Positions 10,055-21,039 of a stretch of 64,000 bases of DNA are shown piece by piece. Under the pieces are notes generated by a model. It was not told the origin of the DNA, searched no databases, and saw nothing but the letters and a program-made list of their open reading frames with translations. The stretch comes from Sphingobacterium daejeonense (GTDB taxonomy: Bacteria > Bacteroidota > Bacteroidia > Sphingobacteriales > Sphingobacteriaceae): assembly GCF_901472535.1 (NCBI RefSeq), contig NZ_LR590470.1, positions 3,844,001-3,908,000 of the forward strand, written 5' to 3'. Position 1 is the stretch's first letter, and the number at the start of each line of letters is the position of its first letter. The position numbers were made by a program, and so were the translations under genes.

Positions 10055-10362
10055 CAACTTTTTTTGTTACAAAGGCCATTTCAGGAAGAATTTCGGACTC
10101 TTAACGAAAAAATTTAAAAAAGTGAAAATATACCAATTTTAATTTTAGTCTACAGACAACAAAATTAAAAGACCAAAATACAGCCATTTGATAAAATATA
10201 ATTTTTTGAAAATAGATTAATCAAAATAAAAAACTTTATTAAAAAAATTTTACTGGCTATTGTAAAGAATTTTATTTCGAGCTAACTTAACAAAACAGAA
10301 AAAAGGGATTCCCTAGTGGGGATTTTTTTGAGGGAATATTATACAAAATTCATCAGGGCATT
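10055..10362 (+). other. leader region upstream of the ilv-leu cluster
   Basis: A very A+T-rich 308-bp region. I find no exact TAnnTTTG box and no ATG-started leader peptide in 10100-10300. The notable element is the hairpin with T-run at 10308-10329, listed separately. Confidence 0.5.
10308..10329 (+). terminator. attenuator-like hairpin before ilvE
   Basis: ATTCCC and GGGGAT pair (one G-T) around the loop TAGT and are followed by seven T. The hairpin lies 33 bp before the ilvE start, far from the atpC terminator, so it could act as a leader terminator controlling the branched-chain amino acid genes. The sensing mechanism is not visible. Confidence 0.5.
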
Positions 10363-11240
10363 ATGGAGTATTATAATCAAGACACGCTAATCTATTTGAA
10401 TGGGGAATTTGTAAAGGCGAACAATGCCGGAGTTGATATGTTCGGTCAGTCTTTGCATTATGGGTATGGCGCTTTCGAAGGACTGCGTGCATATAGTACA
10501 CATAATGGTACCCGAATCTTTAAAGCAGAGGAGCATTTCGAACGATTGAAAGAATCATGTAAGGCTATCGGCCTTCCTTATCAATGGGACAACCGAGAGT
10601 TGATTGAGAAATCTTATGAACTTTTAGAGGCCAACAATTTAAGGGCTGCTTATATCCGTCCTTTGATTTATTCTGGTTCGAATATGCACTTGACTGCTTC
10701 CGACAAAGCTAATATTATGATTGCAGCTTGGGAGTGGGGTCCATACTTGGGGCAGAACTTATTAAAGGTTAATATTTCAAGAATTGAGCGACCTAATCCT
10801 AAATCCTTTCCTATTGAAGCGAAAGTATCGGGTCAATATATCAATTCTATTTTGGCGACGAGTGACGCCATTCAGAAAGGATATGACGAAGCATTGCTAT
10901 TAGACCAGGACGGTTTCGTAGCTCAAGCTTCTTCAGAGAATCTATTTATTGAAAAGGATTTCAAGATCTACACTCCTCCATTGGGCAATATATTCCCAGG
11001 GATTACAAGAAATACGGTCATCGATATCTGTAAGGATTTGAATTTTGACATTATCGAGAAGAGAATTAACATTAAAGATATTTATGAGGCAGACAGTGCA
11101 TTTTAAGTGGTACTGCTGCAGGAATAATAGGAATTAAACAAGTAGACGATGTTGTATTTGCCGAAGAATGGGAAGACAGCATCGGCGCATCTATCCAACG
11201 AAAATATAAAAACTTAGTATTAGAGGCAAGAGAATTATGA
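10363..11240 (+). CDS. ilvE: branched-chain amino acid aminotransferase (frame broken once)
   Basis: A fold-type IV PLP aminotransferase, about 292 residues. It carries the class IV motifs YGYGAFEGLRAY near the N-terminus, the PLP lysine in EAKVSGQYINS (about residue 149), and ASSENLFI. A missing T in the T-run at 11101-11104 ends the frame early; the continuation LSGTAAGIIGIKQVDD is in the next frame and runs to the stop at 11238-11240. It performs the last step of Leu, Ile and Val synthesis (2-oxoacid to amino acid with glutamate). It overlaps ilvD by four bases (ATGA). Confidence 0.92.
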
Positions 11241-12938
11241 AGTCATCATCTGATAACCAAAAGGGAATCAACAAGTACAGCCGCATCTTTACACAAGATG
11301 AGACCACAACCAGCGGCGAAAGCCATGTTATATGGTATCGTCTGACTGATGCAGATATGGAAAAGGCGCAAGTGGGAATTGCGAGTATGGGCTACGACGG
11401 TAACACGTGTAACATGCACCTTAATGACTTGGCACAAGTGGTCAAGAAAGGTATTTGGAACAATGGGCTGGTCGGATTAACTTTTGGGACTATTGGTGTG
11501 AGTGATGGGATGAGCAACGGAACTGACGGAATGCGTTATTCTTTGGTTTCTCGTGATGTTATTGCTGACAGTATCGAAACGATCTGCGGTGGTCAATATT
11601 ATGATGGTGTTGTGCTATTCCGGGATGTGACAAAAATATGCAGGAGCGATTATGGCGATGGGAAGATTGAATAGACCATCTATTATGGTTTATGGTGGAA
11701 CTATTGCTCCAGGACATTATAAAGGTGAAGAATTGAATATTGTTTCTGCATTTGAAGCATTGGGCAAGAAGATAGCAGGAACAATCTCCGATGAGGACTA
11801 TGATGGTGTCATCCGTCATACATGTCCAGGGGCTGGTGCGTGTGGTGGTATGTATACTGCAAACACAATGGCTTCCGCGATTGAAGCTATGGGTATGAGT
11901 TTACCTTATTCATCATCAAATCCTGCGGTATCAGAGGAGAAAAAACAAGAATGTCTGGATGTGGGCAAATACATGCGCATTATCCTTGAGAAAGACATTA
12001 AGCCGTCTGATGTGATGACACGTAAAGCATTTGAGAATGCCATGCGTGTGATTGTCATCCTTGGAGGTTCTACCAATGCTGTGTTGCATTTTATTGCCAT
12101 GGGAAAATCTGTTGATGTTGACATTACACCTGATGATTTCCAACGCATGTCTGATGAGACTCCTGTTTTGGCTGACTTTAAGCCATCCTGGTAAATTCTT
12201 GATGCAAGACCTACACCAAGTATGGTGGAATCCCCTGCAGTAATGGAAATATTTATTGGATGAAGGCTTGTTGCATGGAGATTGTTTAACAGTAACTGGA
12301 AAAACTGTTGCTGAAAACTTGGAGAACGTTAAATCGATCATTGAGTACAATCAACCTATCATCCACAAGTTGGATGATCCTATCAAAGCTACGGGTCACC
12401 TACAGATTCTATATGGTAATCTTGCTGAGCAAGGTTCAGGTTGCTAAGATTCAGGTAAAGAAGGTGAAAAATTCACTGGTCCAGCTAGGGTTTTCGATGG
12501 TGGAGCATGATTTGGTAAAAGGACTAGAAACCGGCAGAATCAAGAAAGGTGATGTGTTGTGATCAAGAACGAAGGTCCTAAGGGAGCTCCGGGGATGCCT
12601 GAGATGTTGAAACCTACTTCATTGATTATTGGTGCTGGCTTAGGAAGCTCGGTAGCCCTAATCACGGATGGTCGTTTTTCAGGGGAACGCATGGCTTCGT
12701 CGTAGGACATATTACTCCAGAAGCTTACGAAGGAGGATTGATCGGATTGGTACAGGATGATGATATCATCGAGATTGACGCTGTCAACAACAGTATCAAC
12801 CTGAAAGTATCCGACGAAGAAATCGCTAACCGCAAAGCGGCTTGGCAACAACCAGCCTTAAAGGTAAAAAAAGGAGTTCTATACAAGTACGCAAAATCTG
12901 TTGCCAACGCATCACAGGGTTGTGTGACGGATTTGTAA
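11237..12938 (+). CDS. ilvD: dihydroxy-acid dehydratase (frame broken about thirteen times)
   Basis: IlvD dehydrates 2,3-dihydroxy acids to 2-oxoacids in Val and Ile synthesis. The protein can be followed from [16 protein letters not shown] to the C-terminal SQGCVTDL, about 567 residues. Recognisable parts are [43 protein letters not shown] (Fe-S cysteines), [11 protein letters not shown], and [18 protein letters not shown]. Indels are near 11300, 11341, 11614, 11641, 12186, 12222, 12233, 12245, 12439, 12450, 12502, 12556 and 12683. This is the worst-damaged gene in the window and fragments elsewhere in it should not be called separately. Confidence 0.92.
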
Positions 12939-12947
12939 AATTGATTT

Positions 12948-13111
12948 TGAGATGTGAGATATGAGATGTGAGATATTACAAGGATGGATCACGTTAATTT
13001 CATACATCTAATTATAAAATTTAATAACACTAATTGATATTAGAAAAATGATATCCTGAAATTTTGGAAAGTTTTAATTTCTCAAATCTCATATCCCCAC
13101 ATCTAATATCC
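12948..13111 (+). repeat. opposed heptamer arrays between ilvD and ilvB
   Basis: Left array 12948-12977 has units AGATGTG, AGATATG, AGATGTG, AGATATT. Right array 13080-13111 has the reverse-oriented units TCAAATC, TCATATC, CCACATC, TAATATC. About 100 bp of A+T-rich sequence separates them. The left array starts ten bases after the ilvD stop. Confidence 0.82.
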
Positions 13112-13131
13112 AATCAACTAAATACTTCAAA

Positions 13132-14877
13132 ATGAGTACACTTGAAAAAACGGAAACAAAGGAAGCCACAAAGAAAGCGGCGGGAACGCAGATTAGCGGG
13201 TCACAAGCTGTTATGGGAGGCCTTAATCCACGAGGGGGTGGATACCGTATTCGGGTATCCAGGGGGTGCTATTATGCCGATCTATGATGCATTGTATGAT
13301 TACACTGATCAATTGAAGCATATTTTGGTACGTCACGAACAGGGTGGAATTCATGCTGCGCAAGGATATGCACGTACCTCAGGGCGTGTAGGTGTAGCTT
13401 TTGCAACCAGTGGTCCTGGAGCAACTAACCTGGTCACAGGTTTGGCGGACGCAATGATCGACAGTAATCCTATTGTGTGTATCACAGGACAGGTCTTTGC
13501 ATCACTGCTCGGAACCGATGCTTTTCAAGAAACTGACGTCATTAATATTACTACGCCGGGTTACCAAATGGAACTACCAAGTTACAGATGCAAATGAGAT
13601 CCCTAGTGTATTGGCTAAGGCATTTTATATTGCAAAAACAGGAAGACCAGGACCGGTATTGATTGATATCACTAAAAATGCCCAGCTTCAATTATTCGAT
13701 TATTTAGGATATGAGTCTTGTAACCATGTACGTAGTTACCGACCTGCCCCTATCGTTCGCAAGGAATATGTTGAGGAAGCTGCAAAAGCAATAAACGAGG
13801 CCAAAAAACCATTCGTTCTATTTGGGCAGGGTGTTATTTTGGGTAAAGCAGAACAAGAATTCAAAGAATTTATTGAAAAGGCTGGTATACCTTCAGCAGC
13901 AACCGTAATGGGTTTGAGCGCATTGCCTACAGATCATCCATTGCATGTGGGTATGTTGGGGATGCATGGAAATTAATGCTCCAAACGTCATGACCAATGA
14001 GTGTGATGTTTTAATAGCAATAGGGATGCGTTTTGATGACCGTGTTACTGGTCGTTTGGATAAGTATGCGAAACAAGCGAAAGTAATCCATTTGGATATT
14101 GACCCTGCAGAGATTGATAAGAATGTGAAAGCACATGTTCCTGTTTGGGGTGACTGTAAAGAAACTCTTCCGTTATTGACAGAATTGATAAACAAAGGAG
14201 ATCATGCAGAATGGTTGAATCAGTTTAGAGAATTGGAAAAAGAAGAGATCAAAGAAGTCATTCATGATGAACTGAACCCTACCTCAGATATTTTGACGAT
14301 GGGTGAAGTAATCAGGGTTTTAAATGAGTTATCTGGTGGAGATGCAGTTATTGTAACCGACGTTGGTCAACATCAAATGGTTGCCTGTCGATATGCTAAA
14401 TATAATACATCCAAATCAAGTGTGACATCTGGAGGTTTAGGTACGATGGGATTCGGGTTGCCAGCGGCAATTGGCGCTTGGTATGGTGCTCCTGAGCGTG
14501 ATGTTGTAGCGATTATTGGTGATGGAGGAATTCAAATGACGATCCAAGAGTTGGGAACCATTATGCAATTTGGCGCAAAGGTTAAAATTTTGATCTTAAA
14601 CAACGAGTTCTTGGGAATGGTACGTCAATGGCAGCAGTTGTTCCATGATAAGAGATATTCCTTTGTGAATATCACCAGTCCAGATTTCGTTGCGGTAGCC
14701 AAAGGGTATTATATCGATGGAAATAAAATTTGTGAGCGTAAGGATCTTAAGGATGCCTTAAAGACCATGTTGGATCATGATGGTTCTTACCTATTAGAAG
14801 TAATGGTAGGTAAAGAAAACAATGTATTCCCTATGGTAGCGCAAGGTACGAGTGTGTCAGAAATTAGATTGAAGTAA
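13132..14877 (+). CDS. ilvB: acetolactate synthase large subunit (frame broken three times)
   Basis: The catalytic AHAS subunit of about 580 residues. It condenses pyruvate with pyruvate or 2-oxobutyrate using TPP. ATG at 13132 ([12 protein letters not shown]) is chosen over internal starts because it keeps the N-terminus before the conserved [14 protein letters not shown]. Visible motifs are the TPP glutamate in [14 protein letters not shown], the FAD region, and the TPP motif [14 protein letters not shown]. Extra bases near 13216 (G), 13559 (G) and 13974 (A) break the frame. The regulatory subunit gene starts two bases after the stop. Confidence 0.95.
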
Positions 14878-14879
14878 TC

Positions 14880-15473
14880 ATGGAAAAACAAGAATATACC
14901 ATAACCATCTATACGGAAAACTCTATCGGGATGATAGGTCGTATATCTGGGATATTTTCAAGACGTAAAATAAATATCGAGAGTTTGAATACTTCACCTT
15001 CTGAGGTTGATGGGATCCATCGTTTTACGATCTTAATTACAGAGTCGGAAGAAGTAGTACGCAAATTATGCCGTCAAATTGAGAAGCCAAGTTGAGGGTT
15101 TTTGAAGGCGTATTTCAACACGAATGATGAATTGATTTGGCAAGAGCAAGCTTTATATAAAGTCCCTGCGGAAGCAATTGCTGAGAAAGTATTGGTTGAG
15201 CGTTTATTGCGTCAATATGGAGCAAATGTCGTTGTTATCCGTAATGATTATATCGTATTTGAAACTGCGGGTCACCGTGAGGAAATCGACAGATTGACAG
15301 AGGAACTTGGAAAATACAGTTTGATTGAATTTGTAAGAGGAGCTCGTATTGCTATCATAAAAGACAGCGCGGGATTCCATACCAAACTTAAGCAATTTGA
15401 GATCAACGAACCAGGAACTGATATCGTTGAGAACGAATATCTGGATCAAAGGGACGACGTCTTCACGATGTAA
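14880..15473 (+). CDS. ilvN: acetolactate synthase small regulatory subunit (frame broken)
   Basis: An about 197-residue ACT-domain protein. Residues 5-75 (YTITIYTENSIGMIGRISGIF, INIESLNTSPSE) form the ACT domain that binds valine in AHAS regulatory subunits; the second half (AYFNTNDELIWQEQALYKVP onward) is the usual C-terminal domain. Three extra bases within 15086-15103 split the gene; the true reading is about EKQVEVLKAYFNTND. The long two-domain form implies feedback control by branched-chain amino acids. Confidence 0.93.
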
Positions 15474-15487
15474 TTATAATATTAAAA

Positions 15488-15958
15488 ATGGATAAAGTAT
15501 TTAAATTCATTATCGATGGCCGTAAGGCGTTCATTCGTTTGATTGATGAACTTACATTAGATCAACTGAATGAGATTCCCGAAGGGTTCAACAACAACAT
15601 CATTTGGAACTTCGGTCACATCGTGGTGAGTACACAAACCCTGAGCTATACCCGAACTGGTATTCGCGAAGGAGTAAATTGGGTGAAATATGTAGATGCC
15701 TATGCAAAAGGCACAAAGCCCACATATTATGTTAGCCAAGAAGAAGTGGATAACTTAAAGGAGATTGCATTGCGTTCAATTGCCGCAATTGAGGCAGATT
15801 ATAACGCAGGGGTTTTCAAGCATGTCACCGCATACGAAACGGCAACCTACGGCGCAAGCTTAAATAGTATTGAGGATGTATTGATCACTTCGGTTGGTCA
15901 TGACAACCTTCATTATGGCTATGCTACGGCACAAAAAAGAATAATCAACAACAAATAG
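15488..15958 (+). CDS. DinB-like four-helix protein inside the ilv operon
   Basis: A 156-residue protein of the DinB/YfiT-like putative metalloenzyme superfamily. Histidines in IWNFGHIV (about residue 43) and in the C-terminal HDNLHYG (about 140-144) match the three-histidine metal site. It starts 14 bp after ilvN and 40 bp before ilvC, with no terminator between, so it is co-transcribed with branched-chain amino acid genes. DinB-fold enzymes include thiol S-transferases and metal hydrolases, but none is known to me in this pathway. The product looks intact, while both flanking genes carry sequence errors. Confidence 0.85.
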   Translation: MDKVFKFIIDGRKAFIRLIDELTLDQLNEIPEGFNNNIIWNFGHIVVSTQTLSYTRTGIREGVNWVKYVDAYAKGTKPTYYVSQEEVDNLKEIALRSIAAIEADYNAGVFKHVTAYETATYGASLNSIEDVLITSVGHDNLHYGYATAQKRIINNK

Positions 15959-15998
15959 TAAGAAACCTTAATCGAAAAAGTATTTAATCAATATTACA

Positions 15999-17482
15999 AT
16001 GGCAAATTATTTCAACACATTACCACTTAGAGAGCAATTGGATCAGTTAGGAGTTGCGGAATTCATGGACCATGCAGAGTTCAATGAAGGAGTTGAGGCT
16101 TTAAAGGGTAAAAAAATCGTAATCGTAGGTTGTGGAGCTCAAGGCTTGAACCAAGGTTTAAACTTGAGAGATAGCGGACTTGACGTATCTTATGCATTAC
16201 GTAAAGAAGCTATTGAACAAAAAAGAGATTCATGGAAAAATGCAACAGATAACAATTTCAAAGTTGGAACTTACGAAGAATTGATTCCAACGGCTGATCT
16301 AGTTATCAACTTGACACCAGATAAACAACATACATCAGTAATCAATGCGGTGATGCCATTGATGAAACAAGGTGCTACCCTATCCTACTCACACGGGTTC
16401 AACATTGTTGAGGAAGGGATGCAAATCCGTCCTGACCTTACTGTCATCATGGTAGCTCCAAAATGTCCAGGTTCTGAGGTTCGCGCTGAGTACTTAAGAG
16501 GTTTTGGTGTACCTACGCTAATTGCGGTACATCCAGAGAACGACCCTCAAGGCAAGGGATGGGCAGAAGCAAAAGCTTACTGTGCAGGAACAGGTGGTGA
16601 CCGTGCCGGAGTATTGAAATCATCCATTTGTGCAGAAGTAAAATCTGACTTGATGGGTGAGCAAACAATCCTATGTGGTTTGTTACAAACGGGTTCTATT
16701 CTTTCATTTGATAAAATGGTAGAAAAAGGAATCGATGCAGGCTACGCTTCAAAATTAGTTCAATATGGAGTAGAAGTAATTACAGAAGCATTGAAACACG
16801 GTGGTGTTAGCGGCATGATGGACCGTTTGAGCAATCCTGCTAAAATCAAAGCATTTGAATTGTCAGAAGAATTGAAGGACATTATGCGTCCATTGTTTCA
16901 AAAGCACCAAGATGATATCATGTCTGGTGAGTTCAGTAAAACAATGATGGAAGACTGGGGCTAACGGCGATGCCAATCTATTGAAATGGAGAGCAGAAAC
17001 CGGAGAGACAGCATTTGAGAAAACTCCTGCTGGGGATGTTAAAATCTCGGAGCAAGAATATTTTGACAACTATTTATTGATGGTTGCTTTTGTAAGAGCT
17101 GGTGTAGAATTAGCATTTGAAACTATGGTTGAGGCAGGTATTAAGCCAGAATCAGCTTATTATGAATCATTGCACGAAACACCATTGATTGCAAATACGA
17201 TTGCACGCAAGAAATTATTCGAAATGAACCGTGTAATTTCTGATACTGCAGAATACGGATGTTATTTATTTGACCAAGCATGTAAGCCATTATTGGCGGA
17301 CTTCATGAAGAAAATCGACACTGATGTTGTTGGTAAAAACTATAATGAAGGAAAAGATGGTTCGGTTGACAACATCAAATTAGTACAGGTTAACGAAATT
17401 TTAAGAAATCATGAGGTAGAAATCGTTGGTAGAAAACTACGTAAAGCGATGACTGCCAATGAAAGCTATTCAAACTGTTTAA
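15999..17482 (+). CDS. ilvC: ketol-acid reductoisomerase, long class II form (frame broken twice)
   Basis: IlvC isomerises and reduces acetohydroxy acids in Val/Ile synthesis. The product of about 494 residues is the long E. coli-like form. It shows the Rossmann motif [11 protein letters not shown] and the cofactor loop [13 protein letters not shown], whose Arg and Ser residues indicate NADPH. Extra bases near 16958 (G in GGGG) and 17456 (A) break the frame. The second gives a false C-terminal extension; the true end reads LRKAMTAMKAIQTV with stop at 17480-17482. Confidence 0.95.
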
Positions 17483-17505
17483 TTTTTCGTAAATTAGATA
17501 GCTTT

Positions 17506-17545
17506 AAAGGGGGTAAAATTGTCAAATTCATATTTTACCCCATTT
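17506..17545 (+). terminator. hairpin between ilvC and leuC
   Basis: GGGGTAAAAT (17510-17519) pairs perfectly with ATTTTACCCC (17532-17541), extended by AAA/TTT. It lies 24 bp after ilvC and 34 bp before leuC. There is no clean T-run, so it may act as a partial terminator or as an mRNA-stabilising processing site between the ilv and leu halves. Confidence 0.6.
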
Positions 17546-17579
17546 AAAATTTCAAACCAATAAGAGATAAAAGAGTAAA

Positions 17580-18977
17580 ATGGGAAAAACATTAGTAGAA
17601 AAAATTTGGGATGCTCATGTCGTCAAGCGCCAAGAGGGTTTTCCTGATATCTTGTATATCGATACCCACTTGATCCACGAAGTAACGTCTCCACAGGCGT
17701 TCGATGGATTACGCAAAAGAGGATTGCCTGTATTCCGTCCAAATCAAACAGTTGCAACTGCAGACCACAATGTCCCAACATTAGATCAGCACTTGCCAAT
17801 CAAAGAAGAACTTTCTCGCTACCAAGTAGACATGCTGACCAAAAACTGTAAGGAATTTGGCATCGAGCTATATGGTTTGGGTCATCCATACCAAGGTATT
17901 GTCCATGTGATAGGTCCAGAATTGGGTATTACCCTTCCTGGCAAGACGATGGTATGTGGGGATAGCCACACTTCTACGCATGGTGCATTTGGTGCTATTG
18001 CATTTGGTATCGGTACATCACAGGTAGAGCAGGTATTTGCTACACAATGTTTGTTGCAGCAAAAACCTAAGACCATGAAAATAGAGGTGAATGGAGAATT
18101 GGGTAAAGGAGTTGGCGCGAAAGATATCATTCTATATATCATTTCTAAAATTTCTGCTGCTGGAGGTACTGGTTATTTCGTTGAATATGCGGGAGAGGCT
18201 ATCCGTTCATTGAGTATGGAAGGTAGAATGACCATCTGTAACATGAGTATTGAGATGGGTGCACGCGGTGGACTGATTGCTCCGGATCAAACGACATACG
18301 ATTATATCAATGGTAGAGAGTTTGCTCCTAAGGGTGAAGAATGGGACAAAGCGTTGGCTTATTGGAAAACATTATACTCAGATGAAGATGCTCAGTTTGA
18401 TGAGGTATTGACCTTTGATGCTGCAGATATTCAACCGATGATCACTTATGGTACCAATCCTGGAATGGGTATTGGTATTACCGAAGCAATTCCTACTACG
18501 GGTTCACAACCTGAAAACGAGCGTCCATCGTATCAAAAAGCATTAAATTATATGGGTTTTGATGATGGCGAGCAAGTTATCGGCAAGCCGGTAGACTATG
18601 TATTCATCGGAAGCTGTACGAACTCTCGTATTGAAGATTTACGTCAGGTTGCTGCCTTTGTACAGGGTAAGCACAAAGCTGACAATGTTGAGGTATGGAT
18701 TGTTCCGGGTTCAAAACAAGTGGAGGCGCAAGCGAAGCTTGAAGGAATAGACAAGATTTTTGAAGAGGCTGGATTTGTATTACGCGAGCCAGGCTGTTCA
18801 GCTTGTTTAGGGATGAATGAGGACAAAATTCCTGCTGGAAAATACTGTGTTTCTACTTCGAACAGAAACTTTGAAGGTAGACAAGGACCAAACGCTCGCA
18901 CGATGCTGGTAAGCCCACTTACCGCAGCGGCTGCAGCTGTTACTGGTAAAATTGTTGACGTTAGAGAATTGGTGTAA
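17580..18977 (+). CDS. leuC: 3-isopropylmalate dehydratase large subunit
   Basis: An intact 465-residue aconitase-family protein, the usual LeuC length. Motifs are [20 protein letters not shown], the first Fe-S cysteine in [11 protein letters not shown], and the other two in [11 protein letters not shown], followed by [13 protein letters not shown]. With LeuD it isomerises 2- to 3-isopropylmalate in leucine synthesis; the [4Fe-4S] cluster makes it oxygen sensitive. leuD follows after 12 bp. Confidence 0.97.
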   Translation: MGKTLVEKIWDAHVVKRQEGFPDILYIDTHLIHEVTSPQAFDGLRKRGLPVFRPNQTVATADHNVPTLDQHLPIKEELSRYQVDMLTKNCKEFGIELYGLGHPYQGIVHVIGPELGITLPGKTMVCGDSHTSTHGAFGAIAFGIGTSQVEQVFATQCLLQQKPKTMKIEVNGELGKGVGAKDIILYIISKISAAGGTGYFVEYAGEAIRSLSMEGRMTICNMSIEMGARGGLIAPDQTTYDYINGREFAPKGEEWDKALAYWKTLYSDEDAQFDEVLTFDAADIQPMITYGTNPGMGIGITEAIPTTGSQPENERPSYQKALNYMGFDDGEQVIGKPVDYVFIGSCTNSRIEDLRQVAAFVQGKHKADNVEVWIVPGSKQVEAQAKLEGIDKIFEEAGFVLREPGCSACLGMNEDKIPAGKYCVSTSNRNFEGRQGPNARTMLVSPLTAAAAAVTGKIVDVRELV

Positions 18978-18989
18978 AGAATTAGAATC

Positions 18990-19573
18990 ATGAAAAAATT
19001 TGAAAAATTATCCTCTCGTGTAGTTCCACTACCGATAGAAAATATTGATACAGACCAAATCATTCCTGCTCGTTTCTTAAAAGCAACGACCCGTGAGGGA
19101 TTTGGGAATAATTTGTTCCGTGACTGGAGGTTTGACAGCCAAGACCAGCCCAAGGCTGATTTTGTAATGAACAATCCTACTTATCAAGGAAAAATCCTAG
19201 TTGCAGGTAAAAACTTTGGCTGTGGTTCATCACGTGAACACGCTGCTTGGGCTATCCAAGATTATGGATTTGATGTCGTTGTGAGCTCCTTTTTTGCAGA
19301 TATCTTTAAAGGTAATGCATTGAATAATGGCGTATTACCGATTACAGTTCCTGAACAATTTTTGGAGAAGATCTTTGAAAAAGTATTTGCCAACCCTGAT
19401 ACAGAGATTTTGGTTGATCTAGAGGCTCAAACGATTACAATTGCCGAAACAGGGGACCAATTTACATTTGAAATCAATCCTTACAAAAAATCATGCTTGA
19501 TCAATGGTTATGATGATATTGACTATATCTTAAGCCAAAAGCAGATATCGAATCTTTCGAACAACACAGATAA
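18990..19573 (+). CDS. leuD: 3-isopropylmalate dehydratase small subunit (frame broken near the end)
   Basis: The swivel-domain partner of LeuC, about 195 residues. Motifs are [15 protein letters not shown] and [16 protein letters not shown] missing A in the A-run at 19537-19540 shifts the last 11 codons; the natural end is [11 protein letters not shown] with the stop TAA at 19571-19573. Read without repair, the frame runs on falsely to 19655. The stop overlaps the start of the next gene as TAATG. Confidence 0.94.
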
Positions 19574-21036
19574 TGGCGACAAGAGTCCAAATTTCAGATT
19601 TAACGATCTCATACGGTGCAACCACAGTTTTGAGCAATCTGACATGGACTGTTGAACCACATCAAAATTACGTATTGGGAGGAAAGAGTGGTTCAGGGAA
19701 AACGACTCTTGCAAAAGCCATAGCAGGTCTTGTTACAGGCAGTGGAGATGTAAAGGTTGATTTTGATAAAAGCAGCTCCCTCCTACCTCAAGTAATTTAT
19801 GTGTCTAATTGGTATCAATTTACCAATTTGGAAGGAGATAGAAATTTCTATTATCAACAGCGTTATAATAGACATCAGGGCAATGATACCTTAACGGTAA
19901 AGGCTGAATTCCTTCATTTTGCAAAGAAAGAAAATTTAAATCTGGAGGATATTCAAGATAAGATTGTTGCCATGGGCTTCGGTCACACCATGGATTCTCA
20001 ATTGATTGAGCTTTCTAGTGGTGAGCATAAGAAGCTTCAGCTTATCAAATCCCTTTGGTTAAAACCACAGCTTTTGATAATTGATGAGCCTTATACGGGT
20101 CTGGACAAACAATCACGTGCAGAGTTGAACATATGGCTGGATGAGTTGGTGTGTGAAGGTGTTCAATTGATCATCATTTCAAATGACAAACAGTTACCTA
20201 ATTCTATCAATAGCTATGCACATGTTGTGGATGGTCAATTAGAAATTGTGTCTTCATTTGATGAGATTCTGCAGGATGAGCGAAGAGTTCGGAAGACTTT
20301 ACCTTCATTTTTGCAACAGGCTCCCAACATTAATTTTGAAAACATTGCAGATTTAAAGCACATTATCATCCGCTATGGTGACAAAGTTGTCTTAAAGGAT
20401 GTAAGCTGGAGGGTTGATGTTGGTGAAAAGTGGTTATTGCAGGGTCCGAATGGCTCTGGGAAATCGACTCTATTGAGCTTAATCAATGGCGATCATCCTC
20501 AGTCCTATGGCTTGGATATATCCTTATTCGGAAAAAAGAGGGGCTCTGGTGAAAGTATCTGGGACATCAAACAAAAAATCGGCATGATATCGCCGGAGAT
20601 GCATTGGTACTTTGATCAAAACGCTACGGTCTGGCATACTCTTGCTTCGGGGTTTTACGACAGTATTGGTTGGTTTATTGATGTAAAATTCCATGAGAAG
20701 AAACAGATTGAAGAGTTAATGTCGTTTTTTGATTTGACTGAACATAAAGACCAGTTATTGCATACATTGCCATTGGGCAAACAACGTTTGGCCATGTTGG
20801 CGAGGAGCATTATCAAAAACCCACCTTTGTTGGTATTGGATGAGCCTTGTCAGGGATTGGACACACAGCAAGCTAAATATTTCAATGATGTTGTCGATGA
20901 GTTATGCGAACACGGCAAGACTTTGATTTATGTTGGTCATTATGAAAGTCAGCTCCCAAGCTGTATTGAAAAAAGAATAGTATTAGAAAAAGGCGAAGTT
21001 GTCGCCTTGGAAAATAAAGTTGAAAACGTTTTATAA
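19573..21036 (+). CDS. tandem ABC ATPase (ModF-like) inside the leu operon
   Basis: A 487-residue cytoplasmic protein with two ABC ATPase domains and no membrane part. Domain 1 has Walker [10 protein letters not shown] (about 37-45), signature LSSGEHKK and Walker B LLIIDEP. Domain 2 has GPNGSGKST (about 295), a degenerate signature LPLGKQRLA and LLVLDEP. This layout matches the ModF/PhrA group named for a molybdate locus, but no transporter partner is present. Instead it is translationally coupled to leuD (TAATG) and followed after three bases by leuB. The position implies expression together with leucine synthesis; the function is open. Confidence 0.85.
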   Translation: MATRVQISDLTISYGATTVLSNLTWTVEPHQNYVLGGKSGSGKTTLAKAIAGLVTGSGDVKVDFDKSSSLLPQVIYVSNWYQFTNLEGDRNFYYQQRYNRHQGNDTLTVKAEFLHFAKKENLNLEDIQDKIVAMGFGHTMDSQLIELSSGEHKKLQLIKSLWLKPQLLIIDEPYTGLDKQSRAELNIWLDELVCEGVQLIIISNDKQLPNSINSYAHVVDGQLEIVSSFDEILQDERRVRKTLPSFLQQAPNINFENIADLKHIIIRYGDKVVLKDVSWRVDVGEKWLLQGPNGSGKSTLLSLINGDHPQSYGLDISLFGKKRGSGESIWDIKQKIGMISPEMHWYFDQNATVWHTLASGFYDSIGWFIDVKFHEKKQIEELMSFFDLTEHKDQLLHTLPLGKQRLAMLARSIIKNPPLLVLDEPCQGLDTQQAKYFNDVVDELCEHGKTLIYVGHYESQLPSCIEKRIVLEKGEVVALENKVENVL

Positions 21037-21039
21037 AAC

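Noticed and set aside
17483-17547. C-terminal extension of IlvC ending in FIFYPI
   Set aside because: An extra A at 17456 produces it; the repaired frame stops at 17480-17482 with a normal IlvC end, and the extension runs through the hairpin.
19574-19655. Extended LeuD ending at 19655
   Set aside because: A missing A near 19538 causes it. The repaired frame stops at 19573, exactly overlapping the next start.
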